Source of the DNA: Petunia secreta | Lineage: Eukaryota; Streptophyta; Magnoliopsida; Solanales; Solanaceae | DNA length: 64,000 nucleotides | Direction: 5' to 3' | NCBI GenBank assembly: GCA_029990175.1 | Contig: JARKIP010000017.1 | Coordinates: 31,421,001-31,485,000 of the forward strand | Shown here: in pieces, positions 11,293-22,781 of the stretch | How the letters are laid out: every line of letters begins with the position of its first letter | How positions within the stretch are numbered: position 1 is the stretch's first letter | Translations under genes and position numbers: made by a program | The notes under the pieces: generated by a model | Databases searched by the model: none | What the model saw: the letters and a program-made list of their open reading frames with translations, nothing else | What the model was told of the DNA's origin: nothing

Positions 11293-11500
11293 TCTGGTGT
11301 ATTGAAGTTCAGTCCAGTACTGGACTACAATTCTTTTTCTATGGACCGAAGTTTCAATTCCTATGGACTGAAGTTCAATCCATACGGACTGAAGTTCTAT
11401 CCATAAGATTGAAGTTCTATCTTTATGTACTGAAGTTCTATCCATAAGAATTAAACTTCTATCCCTATATACTAAAGTTTTATCCTTATTTACTGAAGTG
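11293..11500. repeat. GAAGTTCAGTCC ~20-bp repeats (second intronic array)
   Basis: About nine variants of ACTGAAGTTCTATCCATA follow the leader GTTCTGGTGTATTGAAGTTC, which is nearly identical to the start of the array at 10157. The array ends just upstream of an exon-like stretch at 11535. Confidence 0.75.
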
Positions 11501-11534
11501 CTAATATATGTTTTCATGCTTTCTTTTTTAATAG

Positions 11535-12538
11535 ATGTTTGACAAATTTGAAATGGTGTCAATTGTTCTTTCTAAGGAAGAAATAAGGTTGTTGTCATTG
11601 AATGTGGAACCAGAAGTGGTTGCTCATGTAGAGAAGAATATGAATAACACTCATGATGTACAATTTGAACAAAAGTTAGGTGATGCAATAGTTAAATTGA
11701 GTTTTAAATATTATGTACATTCTTTTTTATAATTCTATGCTGTGTTTTAGTTGAATATATTTTGAGTTTAGTTTAGTATTGTAGAAAGTGAATGTGAAGC
11801 TCAGGAAGAGGTTATGTTTTTAATGACGCCATATTTTGGGGTATATTGGTGGTTTATCGACTAAGATTGAGGGGGTTAGAGAACAAGATTGACAGTGTTA
11901 TGAATTTTATTGACAAATTTGGTTAAAAAAAAGTGAGGGAGAAGAGAAAATTTTTTGGAAAAGTGGAAGTATAAGAAGTGGAAAAGACTAATATGGTAGC
12001 TATGGTGATTTATTAAATTAGTATTCACATGGTGGTGGATTCTAAAATGGAGGTGATGATAGTATTGGAAGGAGAGACATCGGCTTTTATAGCGGAAATA
12101 ATGTTAGTGTTGGAGTTCATGATAGTCGAATGGGAAAGAGACAAATCTCTTTTAAAATTAATAAAAGAATCCAATGCTGGTATTGAATAGATGGATTATT
12201 AAAAATCCATTGTGAAGTATGACAGTGTAGTCAGGAAATCACCTATAAAATTGTATGAAGAATCGTAAGGTGAGTTGGACATGTTTGGTGAGTTGAGCGC
12301 GGCAGAGATAGAAGCACTCGACATTGCTATGGAAGCTACAACTGGACAGATTGATCGGTCAACACATCGTCTGACTAATGAACTTAAGATGGATCCTCAG
12401 GACGTGATTGTGGAGAAAAGAGTTGAATCTTCTATCTCTATTGTTGACCTGTCGACACCTCATATTTCATTGAATTTGCTTAATGTACAGTTTAGTTACA
12501 CGACTTATATTGTTGAAAGTTCTTTTTTAGTGATATGA
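11535..12538 (+). pseudogene. Possible middle exons of the DUF1985/Ulp1 gene
   Basis: Short open stretches at 11535-11732 (starting FDKFEMVSIVLSKEE after a polypyrimidine-AG tract) and 12275-12538 (FGELSAAEIEALDIAME) lie in the gap between the DUF1985 domain and the Ulp1 N-terminal part, on the same strand. They are acidic or lysine-rich with no recognised domain, as is common for linker exons of this family. AG-ended pyrimidine tracts sit before the first. Assignment is by position only; stops between them show the unit is not translatable as it stands. Confidence 0.35.
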
Positions 12539-12789
12539 ATGTAAACTAAATAAAATTATATTTTTTTTGTTAATTTTATTTTCTAATATTTAGAAAGTGA
12601 AGTTTTTGGGTTTACGCCTGTCCAAGAAAAAACATATGAAAGGAAATGAAAGAGATTGAAGAAATAAATATATAATGATATGTCTTCTTTTAGGATAATG
12701 TCATCCACTCAAGAAAGTGGTGGTGATGATTTATGTAATGCCGAAATTAAACCAACGGGAAAAGCAATGCAACAGAATGTTCCAGTAAA

Positions 12790-13030
12790 ACAACATCAGA
12801 AGCCTTTTGAAAATGTCATTAACAAAGCTGAGTCAAGTCATGAAACGGCCGGAGAATAAGAAGTGGCACAACAACACTAGAGGCCTCCTGAAATTATCAT
12901 GAACAATGATGAGGTAAGTCATCAAGCGGCCGGAAAACAAGACGTAACAAAATAATAGTATGAGGCTTTTGAAAATGTTATGGACAATACTGAGGAAAGT
13001 TATCAAGCGGTCAGAGAACAACTTATTCAA
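12790..13030 (+). repeat. Three ~81-bp repeats, coding-type, in linker region
   Basis: Units such as CCTTTTGAAAATGTCATT followed by GTCATGAAACGGCCGGAGAA recur with a period near 81 bp (27 codons). The first and third units read like PFENV...HETAGE, while stops (TAA, TAG) interrupt the second. This looks like an internally repeated, low-complexity linker of the degraded protein. Confidence 0.55.
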
Positions 13031-13119
13031 TATGAGAAGCAGCAGGAGCAAATCTAGTAGGAAAAAGGGGGCGAAATCCCAGTCAGTGATTTCAATCTCC
13101 ATATTTTGTTAAAAAGAAG

Positions 13120-13690
13120 AAAAAAAGGACGAACGACTGGTGTTCCAATTATAGACGTACCTGTCCATTACATGAACATTGATGTCACAATGTTGCAAGA
13201 ATTTATGAATTGGTTGGAATTTCAAAGAAATGGCACTGGACTTCATAGGTAGGTAAGCTTTTGTAATAATTATTTTTAAGATTCTGTGTATAGCTTATGA
13301 GTGTTTGAAGTTCAGTCCATAGGAATTGACTTCAGTCCATTTGGAAAACGTAACATGTGTTATATCTTGTATCTTTTAATTAGGGACTACCCTGATGCTT
13401 TTATTGTCGATAACGATTATGATGGAAATGCATACAACTTGGAAGTTGAGAAACCAACGAAGTAGTGGTTTCTGGAATTTGTAGATACAATCTACCTTCT
13501 TTCTGATAATGTTAGTACATATCTACTTTTTCTTTATTCTTTATTTAATTTATTTATTTTTGTGAGCGAACAAGTTCTATTATTTTATATTTCGCAACAT
13601 GTTGATATCGCGTTATATTATCTCAGAAAGAAGACATGCTACAATTTGTTCGATCTTGCATATATAGTCTCAATGATTGGTTTACTTTTT
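13120..13690 (+). pseudogene. Ulp1-type protease, N-terminal part, broken
   Basis: Exon-like stretches read IDVPVHYMNIDVTMLQEF, then (after an intron-like gap holding a GAAGTTCAGTCC copy at 13297-13335) RDYPDAFIVDNDYDG and WFLEFVDTIYLLSDN, then HVDIALYYLRKKTCYN at about 13606-13660. The series W-F...L-x-D-x-HVD-x-x-x-YYLRKK is typical of the region just before the catalytic core of transposon-borne Ulp1 genes. A TAG at about 13463 interrupts the second exon. The catalytic core does not follow, because the G2 LTR starts at 13796. The missing C-terminal exon type is found instead at 6328. Confidence 0.6.
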
Positions 13691-13795
13691 GATGGTTATA
13701 TTTTGTTTATTTACGAGTTATTCAAAGAAAAATAGGATAGTGGGATCTGCTGCGATGGTATTGGAGAGCTCCGTGCAATTATGTATTTGGCTTGA

Positions 13796-15785
13796 TGAAA
13801 CGACCTTAGGTAGTCGTTTTGGGAGTTAGGACTCCGATTGGTATGCTGACAGTCTTAAATATTTTATAAGGTCCATTAGGACTTGTCTATAAAATTTGAG
13901 CTAAATCAGACCTCGTTTGGTAGGTATCTGAAGAAGGTTTTATTTTCTGTTGTCGGTAAATCTTAAAAAGAGGTTTTCGAGCTCGATTTTGGCGAATGAG
14001 CTCTCATTCGAATTTTGTCATTTGTGACCTGCATGAACTTTCGAACGTGAATTCTGAAGTCGTTCGGATAGTTTCCACTAAAGTCCCAAAAATTGAGAAT
14101 TGATCTTTTCAGTTAATTCGTATCTCGAGTTTCGGAAATCAGATTTGAGTTTCGTTTTGGCGAGCATATCATACAAGTTATAAAAGTTTGATTTACCAGC
14201 TTTGTAGGGTTTCATTTTAATATTTATCATTGTAGAAAGTTGTCAATAAAAATTAAAAAAAGAAAGAAAAAGGAAAATATAATAAATGGGGAGGCGGTGG
14301 CTAAGGGATAAGATGCCTTAGCTTTAAGTTAGAAGAGAAACAAGGAAACAGAAACAAATAGGAACAAGGAATTAGAAAACGAAAGAGAAACATAAAACGA
14401 AAAAGAAACAAATTGACCCCGAAACACCCAGGTAATGATGTTAATTTATTATTTTATTTTATTACGTGTGTTTGAATATATTTTAACGGTATAAATTAGG
14501 ATATTAGACATCATTTTAGTAAGTCAAATTGATAGTTTAAAAGATTAATTGGAACCTGATAATGGAATTGATTATATTCTCGAACTCAGGGAGTTGTAGG
14601 CAACCTATAAATATAATTTATTTAGGGTTTGGTTATGTGATTTTGAACTATGTACGTAGGCCTGAACTGTGTATCGCGTATGCAAATCGGGTGTCGGGTT
14701 CCTAACCGGATTGTTCTAAGACATAAGGAATGAAGTCCTTAGCCTTATTTGATATATTTTTTCTGCTTGTTGAACAGAGCGGAATCATTTGGCTGTGAAT
14801 CTAAAGAACAAAGAGGTTGTTGAGTAGCAGTGTTAACTTTGGAACAAGGTAAGTGATATTATCCATTTCTTTGGCGGTCTTTGGGCTTGTGGATATTCTA
14901 CCACGTGTTCCTTAGGTGTATAGCTGCCAATAGGCGTACTTATTAAGCCTTAGTTTTGAATGTACACTGTATATTATATGTTAAGCCTTGTTTTTGATAT
15001 TGTATTGAGCATAGAATCATTGCACTCTGGTTGTGAGCTTGGTTTGTACTTCCCGGCAGTCAATGAGGGTCCCGCGTCGGTGAAGGGTTATTATTACATA
15101 TATCTCCTAGTAGACGATGAGGGTCTCGCGCCGGAAATAGAGTTCGGGCACATGTGACCTATTGCATCATGATACATTCATTTCAAATCTTTATATGTAT
15201 TTAGTGAGTTGTATGGATTTATCGCATTGATTAGCTGTGAATGACTTATCTGGTTGACTGTTGTGGCTTCTGTTTCCCTAGCTAGCGTAGCTATTTTTTG
15301 AGGTCGCTAGTTTGTCCTCACTTATTGAGTCTTTATGACTCACTCCCTATCTGTTCTTGTGCTTTCTTTTTGTTCGGCAGATTCTGCTCCAAGACCCAGT
15401 CGGCCGCATTGTGAGTGAGGAGCTGTACATTTCCAACTGTTCAGGGTGAGCCAGCTTGTTCGTTGAGGCCACTAGTTGTATATATTATAGTTATCTTATT
15501 TTTGCTCCCTTTGGTAGATGTGTATATCTTTTGGACTTCTTAGATGTCTGATTTGGAAACCTATAAATGTGTGTATTTATGATAGATAGTTGTATCATCA
15601 TTCAGACAGCTTGTATATATATGTATGTCTTTCGAAGTTGTCTTGTGTTGTTAAGGTTAGATTTATTTTGTTCTTGAAATAATTCTACGCTATTTATATC
15701 GACTCAGTCAATAGAGTACGCCTGACAGGTCTAGGGGAGGCGGTCGGGTGCCCGTACGGCCTAGCTCAGAATTCAAGTCATGTCA
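13796..15785 (+). mobile_element. 5' LTR of gypsy element G2 (1990 bp)
   Basis: Starts TGAAACGACCTTAGG and ends CAAGTCATGTCA immediately before a PBS. It is homologous to the LTRs of G1 and G3 throughout, including the shared stretch TTTAGGGTTTGGTTATG and the LTR-end block GGTCGGGTGCCCG. About two 54-bp units lie at 15045-15140. No 3' LTR is present in the window. Confidence 0.88.
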
Positions 15786-15787
15786 GT

Positions 15788-15798
15788 TGGTATCAAAG
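15788..15798 (+). promoter_or_regulatory. Primer binding site of G2
   Basis: TGGTATCAAAG lies two bases after the LTR end. It is the initiator tRNA-Met site with one G-to-A change relative to G3. Confidence 0.8.
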
Positions 15799-15959
15799 CT
15801 AGGTTTAGAGTCTTTTCAAATCATGACAGTGTCTAATAGAGTCTCGCTGATCGGGCGGAGACGTATATACCTATCTACAAGAGGCTATGGTAGCACTTAG
15901 GCAGTTTCTTTTCTTTCTTTCCCCGTCATGTGTAAGTCTTCTTATCTGAAGTTGAGTAT

Positions 15960-16700
15960 ACTGACTTCCACTTTGAGGGTGCACTTGGTGAACCGCAGTC
16001 CGATCAGCTAGGCAGGGCTTGCCTAAGCTGACATGGAGTGAGTTCTCACCGTTTCATGAAGAAGTTTCTTTCTTGCAGTCAGTAGGATGAGAAAAGAAGA
16101 TAGTTTGAGAGAATTGGACAAGGTAACTTGTCAGTCTCAGAGTATGAGCATTTATTCTCGGAGATGTCGGCGTATGCTCCAGATCTAGTGCAGGAGCCAT
16201 CTAACAGAGTCAGACGTTTTATTGATGGGCTTTCTCCCTACTTCCGGTCCCAGATGGCTCGTGAGATTGAGGCTGGTACTCCATTTGATGTCGACATTGA
16301 TATTGCTAAGAGGTATGAGGCATATCATAGATTGGAGATGGAGGAAATAGAGCGGGACAGTAAGAGATCACATGGTCCAGGGCATTCTAGTACCTCATAT
16401 AGAGGTAGGAGTTATCAGCAGTAGAGTAGGGCTCCTATTAAGCCAGTTCAGTTTCTAGTGTGTGGTTTTCAAGACGCGCCAAAACCTCAACAGGGTCAAC
16501 CCCATCTTCCTCCTAGTAGTCATCAGCAGTTTGTGCAGCGCCAGTATGGCTTAGGGTGTTTCCATTGTCGTGATCCAGAGCATTATAAGAGGAATTTCCC
16601 TTATCTTCATCAGCAGGGCAGTAGACGTCCTTTCCCTCGCCCTCCAGTGCCTATACAGCAACAGCCTCAGGGTGCCCCTTCAGGGTCTCAGCCAGCTTGA
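15960..16700 (+). pseudogene. Tekay-type gag of G2, internally deleted
   Basis: Compared with G3, the leader and N-terminal gag are joined directly at about 15972 to the segment coding for the gag core, removing roughly 0.7 kb. What remains reads YAPDLVQEPSNRVRRF, FRSQMAREIEAGTPF and YHRLEMEEIERDSKRS, then a zinc knuckle degraded to CFHCRDPEHYKRNFPY (last Cys replaced by Phe), then a Gln/Pro-rich linker. In-frame TAG codons at 16083 and 16422 follow Gln codons. The first is shared with G3 at 46628. Not functional. Confidence 0.8.
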
Positions 16701-17250
16701 GGTGCATCACCACCCGGTAGAGATAGTTTTATCCATTGCCAGCAAGGTAGGATGTCGAGGCATCTCCAACTTTTGTTACATGTATTCTATTTATTTGTGG
16801 TTGAGATGCGTATTCTTTGGTAGATCCAGGATCTAGATATTCATATGTCTCTCCTTATTTTTCTACGGGTTTCCACATTGATTATACGCATCTCCATGAG
16901 CCTTTCTGTGTTTGTACTCTGATTGGAGGCATTATTGTTGTAGATCAAGTTTACTAGCTTGTACCATATCCTTTGGGGGTTGTGAGACCCTGGTAGACCT
17001 TTTTGTTTTGGATATGGTCGACCATGATGTCATTATTGGCATGGATAGGTTGGCGTCGTGCTACTCAACTCTGGATTTTCATTCCACCTTAGATTGTCAT
17101 GCCAAGTATCTTCAGTGGTCTCTTCTTAGTTCATCACCGATGGTGTGACAGAGCTCCTATTTGCCACCCATGGGGCGTGTTATTTTCTTCCTGAAGGAAA
17201 AAGCAAAATATGAATAAAGGGTGTTCAGCGTATCTTGCCATGGTTTGAGA
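16701..17250 (+). pseudogene. Aspartic protease region of G2, degraded
   Basis: DNA similarity to the G3 protease segment is continuous, including the C-terminal stretch GGCETLVDLFVLDMVDHDV, which is in frame at 16912-17148. The active-site block (DPGS in G3) is broken here: the bases read GATCCAGGATCTAGATATTC, with stops and shifts around it. The order gag-protease-RT matches Ty3/gypsy. Confidence 0.65.
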
Positions 17251-18253
17251 TACCACTATGGAGATTTCATCTCTCGATTCCGATCCTATTGTGAAGGAAT
17301 TCTGGGATGTATTTCCAGATGATCTCCCAGGACTTCCTTTAGATCGAGAGATTGAGTTTGGCATCGTTTTAATGCCAGGGACTCAGTCTATTTCTATTCC
17401 CCCTTATCACATGGCTCCACCAGAGTTGCAGGAGATGAAAGAGCAGTTGCAGGCTTTGCTTGATAAGGGATTCATTAGGTCGAGTATTTCTATGTGGGGT
17501 GCTCTTGTTTTGTTCGTGAATAAGAAAGATGGGACCATGCGGATATGTATTGATTATTAACAACTAAATAAGGTCACCATCAAGAACAAGTGCCCCTTGC
17601 CTCGTATTGATGATTTGTTTGATCAGTTGCAGGGTGTCAAATTCTTTTCTAAGATCGACTTGTGGTCTGGCTATCATCAGTTGAAGATTCGGGAATCAGA
17701 TATTCCGAAGACTTCTTTCAAGACTCGTTATGACAATTATCGCCTACTTATGTCTTTTGGCTGACTAATACCCCTACAACCTTTATAGATCTCGGGTGTT
17801 TAGGTCGTTCCTCGATTCCTTTGTCATTTTCTTCTTCTATTCTTTTCTATTCTCGTAGCCGCGAGAAGCATGATTATCATTTGAGGGTGGTTTTCTAGAC
17901 CTTCCGTGATCATAAGTTGTATACCAAGTTCTCGAAATGTGAGTTTTGGCTTGATTCTGTGGAATTTTTGGGTCACGTGGTATCCAGTGCAGGCATCAAG
18001 ATCGATCCGAAGAAGATTGAAGCAGTAAAGAAGTGGCCTCGTCCTACCACTCTAATGGAGATTCACAGCTTCCTTAGATTGGCAGGTTATTATCGTTGGT
18101 TTGTGGAGAAATTCTCCACTATTCAGCTCCCCTAACACGCCTGACCTAGAAGGCGGTGCAGTTCCAATGAGTGTGAGACGAGCTTTCAAAAGCTCAAGGC
18201 TTTATTGACTTCATCTCAAGTGCTATCTCTTCCTTCTGGCACTGGTGGATTTG
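17251..18253 (+). pseudogene. Reverse transcriptase of G2, truncated and frameshifted
   Basis: An opening part at 17258-17560 reads VKEFWDVFPDDLPGLP, IPPYHMAPPELQEMKEQL and DKGFIRSSISMWGALVLF. The palm region follows with stops and deletions; the FxDD catalytic box is destroyed around 17820-17850. The C-terminal piece (17917-18135) reads FSKCEFWLDSVEFLGHVVSS and KKWPRPTTLMEI. Similarity ends at 18253 (GGCACTGGTGGATTTGTA), exactly where the CACTA-like sequence starts; RNase H, integrase and 3' LTR are missing. Truncated copy. Confidence 0.8.
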
Positions 18254-18760
18254 TATACTACAACAATTTGCATCTATAGCTATGGAATACATCGTAGCTA
18301 AATCTTTTAGCCATAATTTTTTTATTTCGTAGCATTCGTAGCTAAAGGTGGGGTGGCTAAAAGTTAGCCACAGACTTTACGTGTCCCGTGGCTAAGAATA
18401 AGTACTTATTGCCATCAAAAAATTGTATTATAGCTATACTGATAAGAACTTTTTGTCATGAAAAACGTACCTTCATAGCAAATAATTTTATTCTTTTGCT
18501 ACGACAAATCAAATCTATAGCTATCTTAATATTGTAGCCACAAGTTGATATATCATAGCAAAATATTTAATTTATTAGCCACAAATTTTTTATATGTAGC
18601 TGTATAGTCAGTGTTATCATCTATATTTGGCTACGAATCAAAATTTTGTAGCTACAAATTACTCCTAAATTCGAAAAAATTTATTATATTTTAATTGTTT
18701 GTATTTAAATTTAGCAACTAACCAAATTTCATAGCTACATGTTACTTCTAAATTCATGAA
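18254..18760 (+). mobile_element. CACTA-like transposon end with GTAGCTAC subterminal repeats
   Basis: The boundary reads TACTACAACAATTTGCATC, one base off the CACTACAA start of plant CACTA (En/Spm) elements, and breaks into G2 RT. Within 500 bp the motif TAGCTA/GTAGCTACAAAT recurs many times in both orientations, the usual subterminal repeat pattern of these elements. No matching right end (TTGTAGTG) was found by 20133, and no transposase is visible. It is a non-autonomous or truncated copy. The first-base change and missing partner end keep confidence moderate. Confidence 0.55.
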
Positions 18761-20133
18761 AATTTTATTAGATTAATCTGTTAGATGAAAAACTAAAATT
18801 ATTAAATAAATATAAGAAATTTTTTGATTTCACCATTCATATATTTTACACCTATTTAAATAATTTATATTTTTCACAACCATATATACTTGAAGATATA
18901 TTAAAACCAACAAAATGAAAACCTTCAAATATAAATTTAATAATACAAAATGACATTGAATATTTTTTAAAAGAAAAATTTCAGAATACATGATCATAAG
19001 TCATTTCTTCCACATTACATAAGTTTTGTGTACAACACAAATAATAAAATATGATAAATAAAACTAGCTTATGTAATTTTTATAGCTGCCAACCAATAAT
19101 ATTCATGCTTCAAATGATCAAGTAGACTCACTATGTACCTTGTAAATTCCAAAGAAACAACAAAAATGAGCACGAAAGAAATGAGTAAATCCAAGTCAAA
19201 ATATTATATGATGATGCGGTTTGATGGGGAAGAAAAGTGTTAATCACATAAAAGGAGATAAGACAAATTCCACAATACAGAGATAACTCGTAAAAGCAAG
19301 ACAATAATTTAACAACGAACTAATGAAAACATGAAAAATAACAAGTGAAGCAAATAAGTAGTAGAAAGTAATCTAGTAGATCTTTGTCGAAACCTTCAAG
19401 TATCTTCTTTGTATGTGTATTTGACGACCAACTATGGCTTCTTACCAATATAATCTTAAAATTTTCAAATTCCCACACACTCTTTGGGAAAGAGAAAGAT
19501 ATCAAATTACCAGAATTTAATCCAGAAAATTGCCAAAATATAATCCAAAAAATTGAATCATACCTTCAAGTCAAGCGGACGTAGGGGATTAAATAACCTT
19601 ATGATATAAAGATATTAATGTACCTATAAAAACTTGAGATAACAATAACAAAGTAAAATTACTATTAGTGGATTAAAAAGTGGTGAATGGAAGAAGATCT
19701 TAATATATTATACATGTTTTGCAATTCTACGAGTTATATAAACCTTACCCACAACTGAATACATTTATTTGATCACTTAATACCATTACATTTTAGTTAT
19801 AAAAAATAAATAAAATTACAATGAACATGAATCCGTAAAATAAAGGTAAGACGAGCGAAAGTTATGAAAGTAAAAGATTAAAGTACATAGGAATTAACAG
19901 AAGGAAATTTGGCACTTATTTGTACGTAGGATGATATGGTTGATGAAGAATTGGTAATTGGGAGGGAAGAGTTGATGACAGCTAAAGAGGAGAAGGAATG
20001 AATGACGTTTTGGTTTTTGGTTGGGTATGTTTCGACCAATTATCATAGGCTTTATTTAATAAATACTTATTCTCCTTCTTTAATTCTTATCTACAATTCT
20101 ACAAACCTTGCTATAATGGTAAGTACCAATATA
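18761..20133. other. AT-rich DNA, probably interior of the CACTA-like insertion
   Basis: No domain-bearing frame on either strand; the small ORFs at 19320-19584 overlap each other on opposite strands and are unremarkable. It may be the inner part of the CACTA-like element, but no right end was found. Confidence 0.35.
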
Positions 20134-20244
20134 ATTAAGGAGTTGTTTTGGTGGTAGCAAAGAGTGTTATTTGGGATTAACAATCTCGGAATTATAGTTC
20201 TGGGATTGTTAATCCCACCTCTTATATGAGATAAACTTATTTCT
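20134..20244 (+). mobile_element. Tourist-like MITE A, left arm
   Basis: Starts TAA then GGAGTTGTTTTGGTGG, which pairs with CCACCAAAC-like bases at the right end (CTACCAAACAACCCC, then TCA, at 43134-43151). Internal motifs TTTGGGATTAACAATCTCGG and TGTTAATCCCACCTC match MITE B (43195-43245). A 3-bp T-N-A target repeat and this kind of terminal repeat fit the PIF/Harbinger Tourist group. Confidence 0.6.
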
Positions 20245-20661
20245 TTGGGAAGGGTTTTAACTGTTGAAGATAGAGTAGAAAAGATCCTAACTAGGGTTCT
20301 TCCAGATTCTTGGGAGATTAAGGCTTGTGCTATTATTGAAAGCAAGGATCTGACCACCTTATCCTTAGATGAGCTTATAGGAAATTTGAAAACATATGAA
20401 CTAAGGAAAAAGGTTAAAAACATAAGTGAACCAGTTAAAACTGAACCTAACCTAGCCTTGACTGCTGCTGATAAGCCTATTGATGATAAGGAATTGGTCC
20501 TTATCGCTAAAAGTGTTCAAAGATATCTGAATAAGAAAAAGGGGATTAGTGGACAGGATAGGTCTTCTAACATGAAACAGGTTGGAGAATGCTTCAAATG
20601 AGGCAGCATGGAGCTCTACATCAGCAAATGTTCAATCATGGAAGGAGAATGGAGGAAGTGA
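20245..20661 (+). pseudogene. Copia-type gag (UBN2) fragment inside MITE A
   Basis: The frame contains VEKILTRVLPDSWEIKACAI and KDLTTLSLDELIGNLKTYEL, the conserved core of Ty1/copia gag (UBN2 family). Reading on through a TGA at 20599, where the first zinc-knuckle motif needs Cys (CFK-stop-G), the same frame gives a degenerate CX2CX4HX4C knuckle with His replaced by Leu, then MEGEWRK. No copia LTR, protease or integrase flanks it. MITE sequence resumes directly after (TAGTATAAAATTTATAC), so the fragment appears to be carried by the MITE and not to be part of a nested copia element. Confidence 0.7.
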
Positions 20662-20719
20662 TATATTGAGGAAAGAAAAATATTTTTAGTATAAAATTTA
20701 TACTAGTACTAATTATTAC
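20662..20719 (+). mobile_element. MITE A, segment between gag fragment and retroelement
   Basis: AT-rich MITE interior ending AATTATTAC. The last five bases, ATTAC (20715-20719), are the left target-site copy of the 22-kb element; the right one, AATAC (43066-43070), differs by one base. Confidence 0.5.
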
Positions 20720-22682
20720 TGTTGACACCCAATTTTGTCTCTCCTTTTTACATAATTGGCCATAATTTAATTTAAAGGTGCAATTTGATTATTTGTGCAT
20801 AATTTGCATTAGAATGCATGCATTTACGTGTGTTATCCGCTAGTTATATATTATATACTTAAATGTGGCTATATTATGTAATTTTGCATCATTTAGGCTA
20901 TTTTTCAAGAGTGACTGTTTGTGTAATTTTGTGCATTTATAGTATTTATTAATTATTTGTAACTATTTATACTTAATTAATTTAAATTTTCTTTATGTGT
21001 GCATTTTGATTTTATTTGTCTTATTTTATACAATATATATACATATTTATATTTTAATTATTTTTACACCTTTTAATTAAAAATTGGTTCAATTTTTATT
21101 TAAACATTACCAATTTCATTTCATAATTTAAAGTTTTATTACATTCATTTTGAACCTAGACTAAATTCTAACCAAATACATCCCTTTTCCTAAAACTAGT
21201 CCAAATTCATCTTCCCTCTAAAACCTCCCCTTAATCCTCTCCCTAATCTCCTCCCCTCTAATCACTCAAAATCCCCAATTTTCTCAAATCCTCCATTTTC
21301 ACTCCTAAATCCCAAAAATCTCTCTAAGTCTACCTATACATATCCATACGCAGAACCCCACTCTTTTGGGAGATTGATCTTTTTCTCCACCTTTCTCCCT
21401 CAATTCATATACAGATACAGTATTACACAGTATACGACAGACCCCACTTGGCTTTTTGGGGGTCTTCTTCCTCAATCAATACATATGCACGCACACCACC
21501 CTGTTATGCCGTAGGCAGCTTCCCTTAAGCCCTCTTCCTAAAATCCCCGTCTCCTTCCCTTTCCCATACACTGTACACAACAAACACACACACACCATCA
21601 TCCCTTAAATACACACACACAAAGACGAAAACACACCCGCACCACCATCTACAAAATACAAATAAAATAAAAGGGGGTCAAGGACGACTGATCAGGAGGG
21701 GGGGAGGGAAGTCAGTAGCAGCGGCGAACGGGTCATCACCACCGGCGACAACAGTATCGCCGATGATGGCGTACAATCTTGGTCGTTTTCCATTCCCTTT
21801 ACCGCCGCTGATTTTTTTGAGTTGATTATCAAGATCAAAGAGGAGATGGGGTAGTAGCGATGCCACTAGGCAGTCGCTCCTTCGCCTCCTCCTCCGGTGA
21901 CTCGTTCGATCTCACTATTTCCTCCGCCGGAAAAACCTATCTCGTTTTTTACGCATTTGCTATAATTATTCCAGTTGCACTTGATCTTTGTTGATTTTGC
22001 AGATTATAAAATGGTAATTGGGATAATTTCCGTCGTTGGCTTCACCAGAAATTGAGTTGGAAGTTCAATGTCGATGACACTCTTGGTTTTGTTTGAACTG
22101 ATGTTCCAATGCTTGATCGTTTCCTATACTGGTTGTCTATTATCAGATTATTTCTGATGTTGGCTGATCCCCCCTAAATTGGGTGCATATGTTTCTGTTG
22201 TTTTAGTTGTTTCACTGTAGCTCTCACTGTCTATTTTGTTACAGCTATGCAATTGCAGTGATGACATGTGTTCTGTTAATTTGGATCTGAACAAGGTATT
22301 GTATTAGTTAACGAGGCCAATGAAAAAATATATTTTACATGTATTGAAGTCTACACAAGGAATTGACGGACAATGAATTGACAGATGCTATATCAATATT
22401 GGACAAGGAAAATAAATTATTTGAGGCTTATTTGATTAATTTGAACATGATACTACACTTGAACAACCCATTCCCGTGTCCCTAAGCAAAACAAAAAGGC
22501 TATGATGACGTGTATAAGCCGTTACTACAAACGAGCGGGTGATGGAGTGACGAGACCGATACTTGGCATGGCAACACGACCGGCCGGCGTGTTCGCAGCC
22601 GTATCGATGTCCCTAACTTCCACCCAATGCACACCTGAGCCGACACTTTCAAAAATCCCCTTCCCCTATTATTATTATTATT

Positions 22683-22736
<54 letters not shown>

Positions 22737-22746
22737 ATTGTTTTAA

Positions 22747-22781
<35 letters not shown>

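Noticed and set aside
21678..21866. Conserved minus-strand ORF in all three LTRs (MASLLPHLLFDLDNQLKK)
   Set aside because: Conservation follows from the LTRs being copies of one another. It is antisense in the LTR, with no recognised domain and no promoter evidence.
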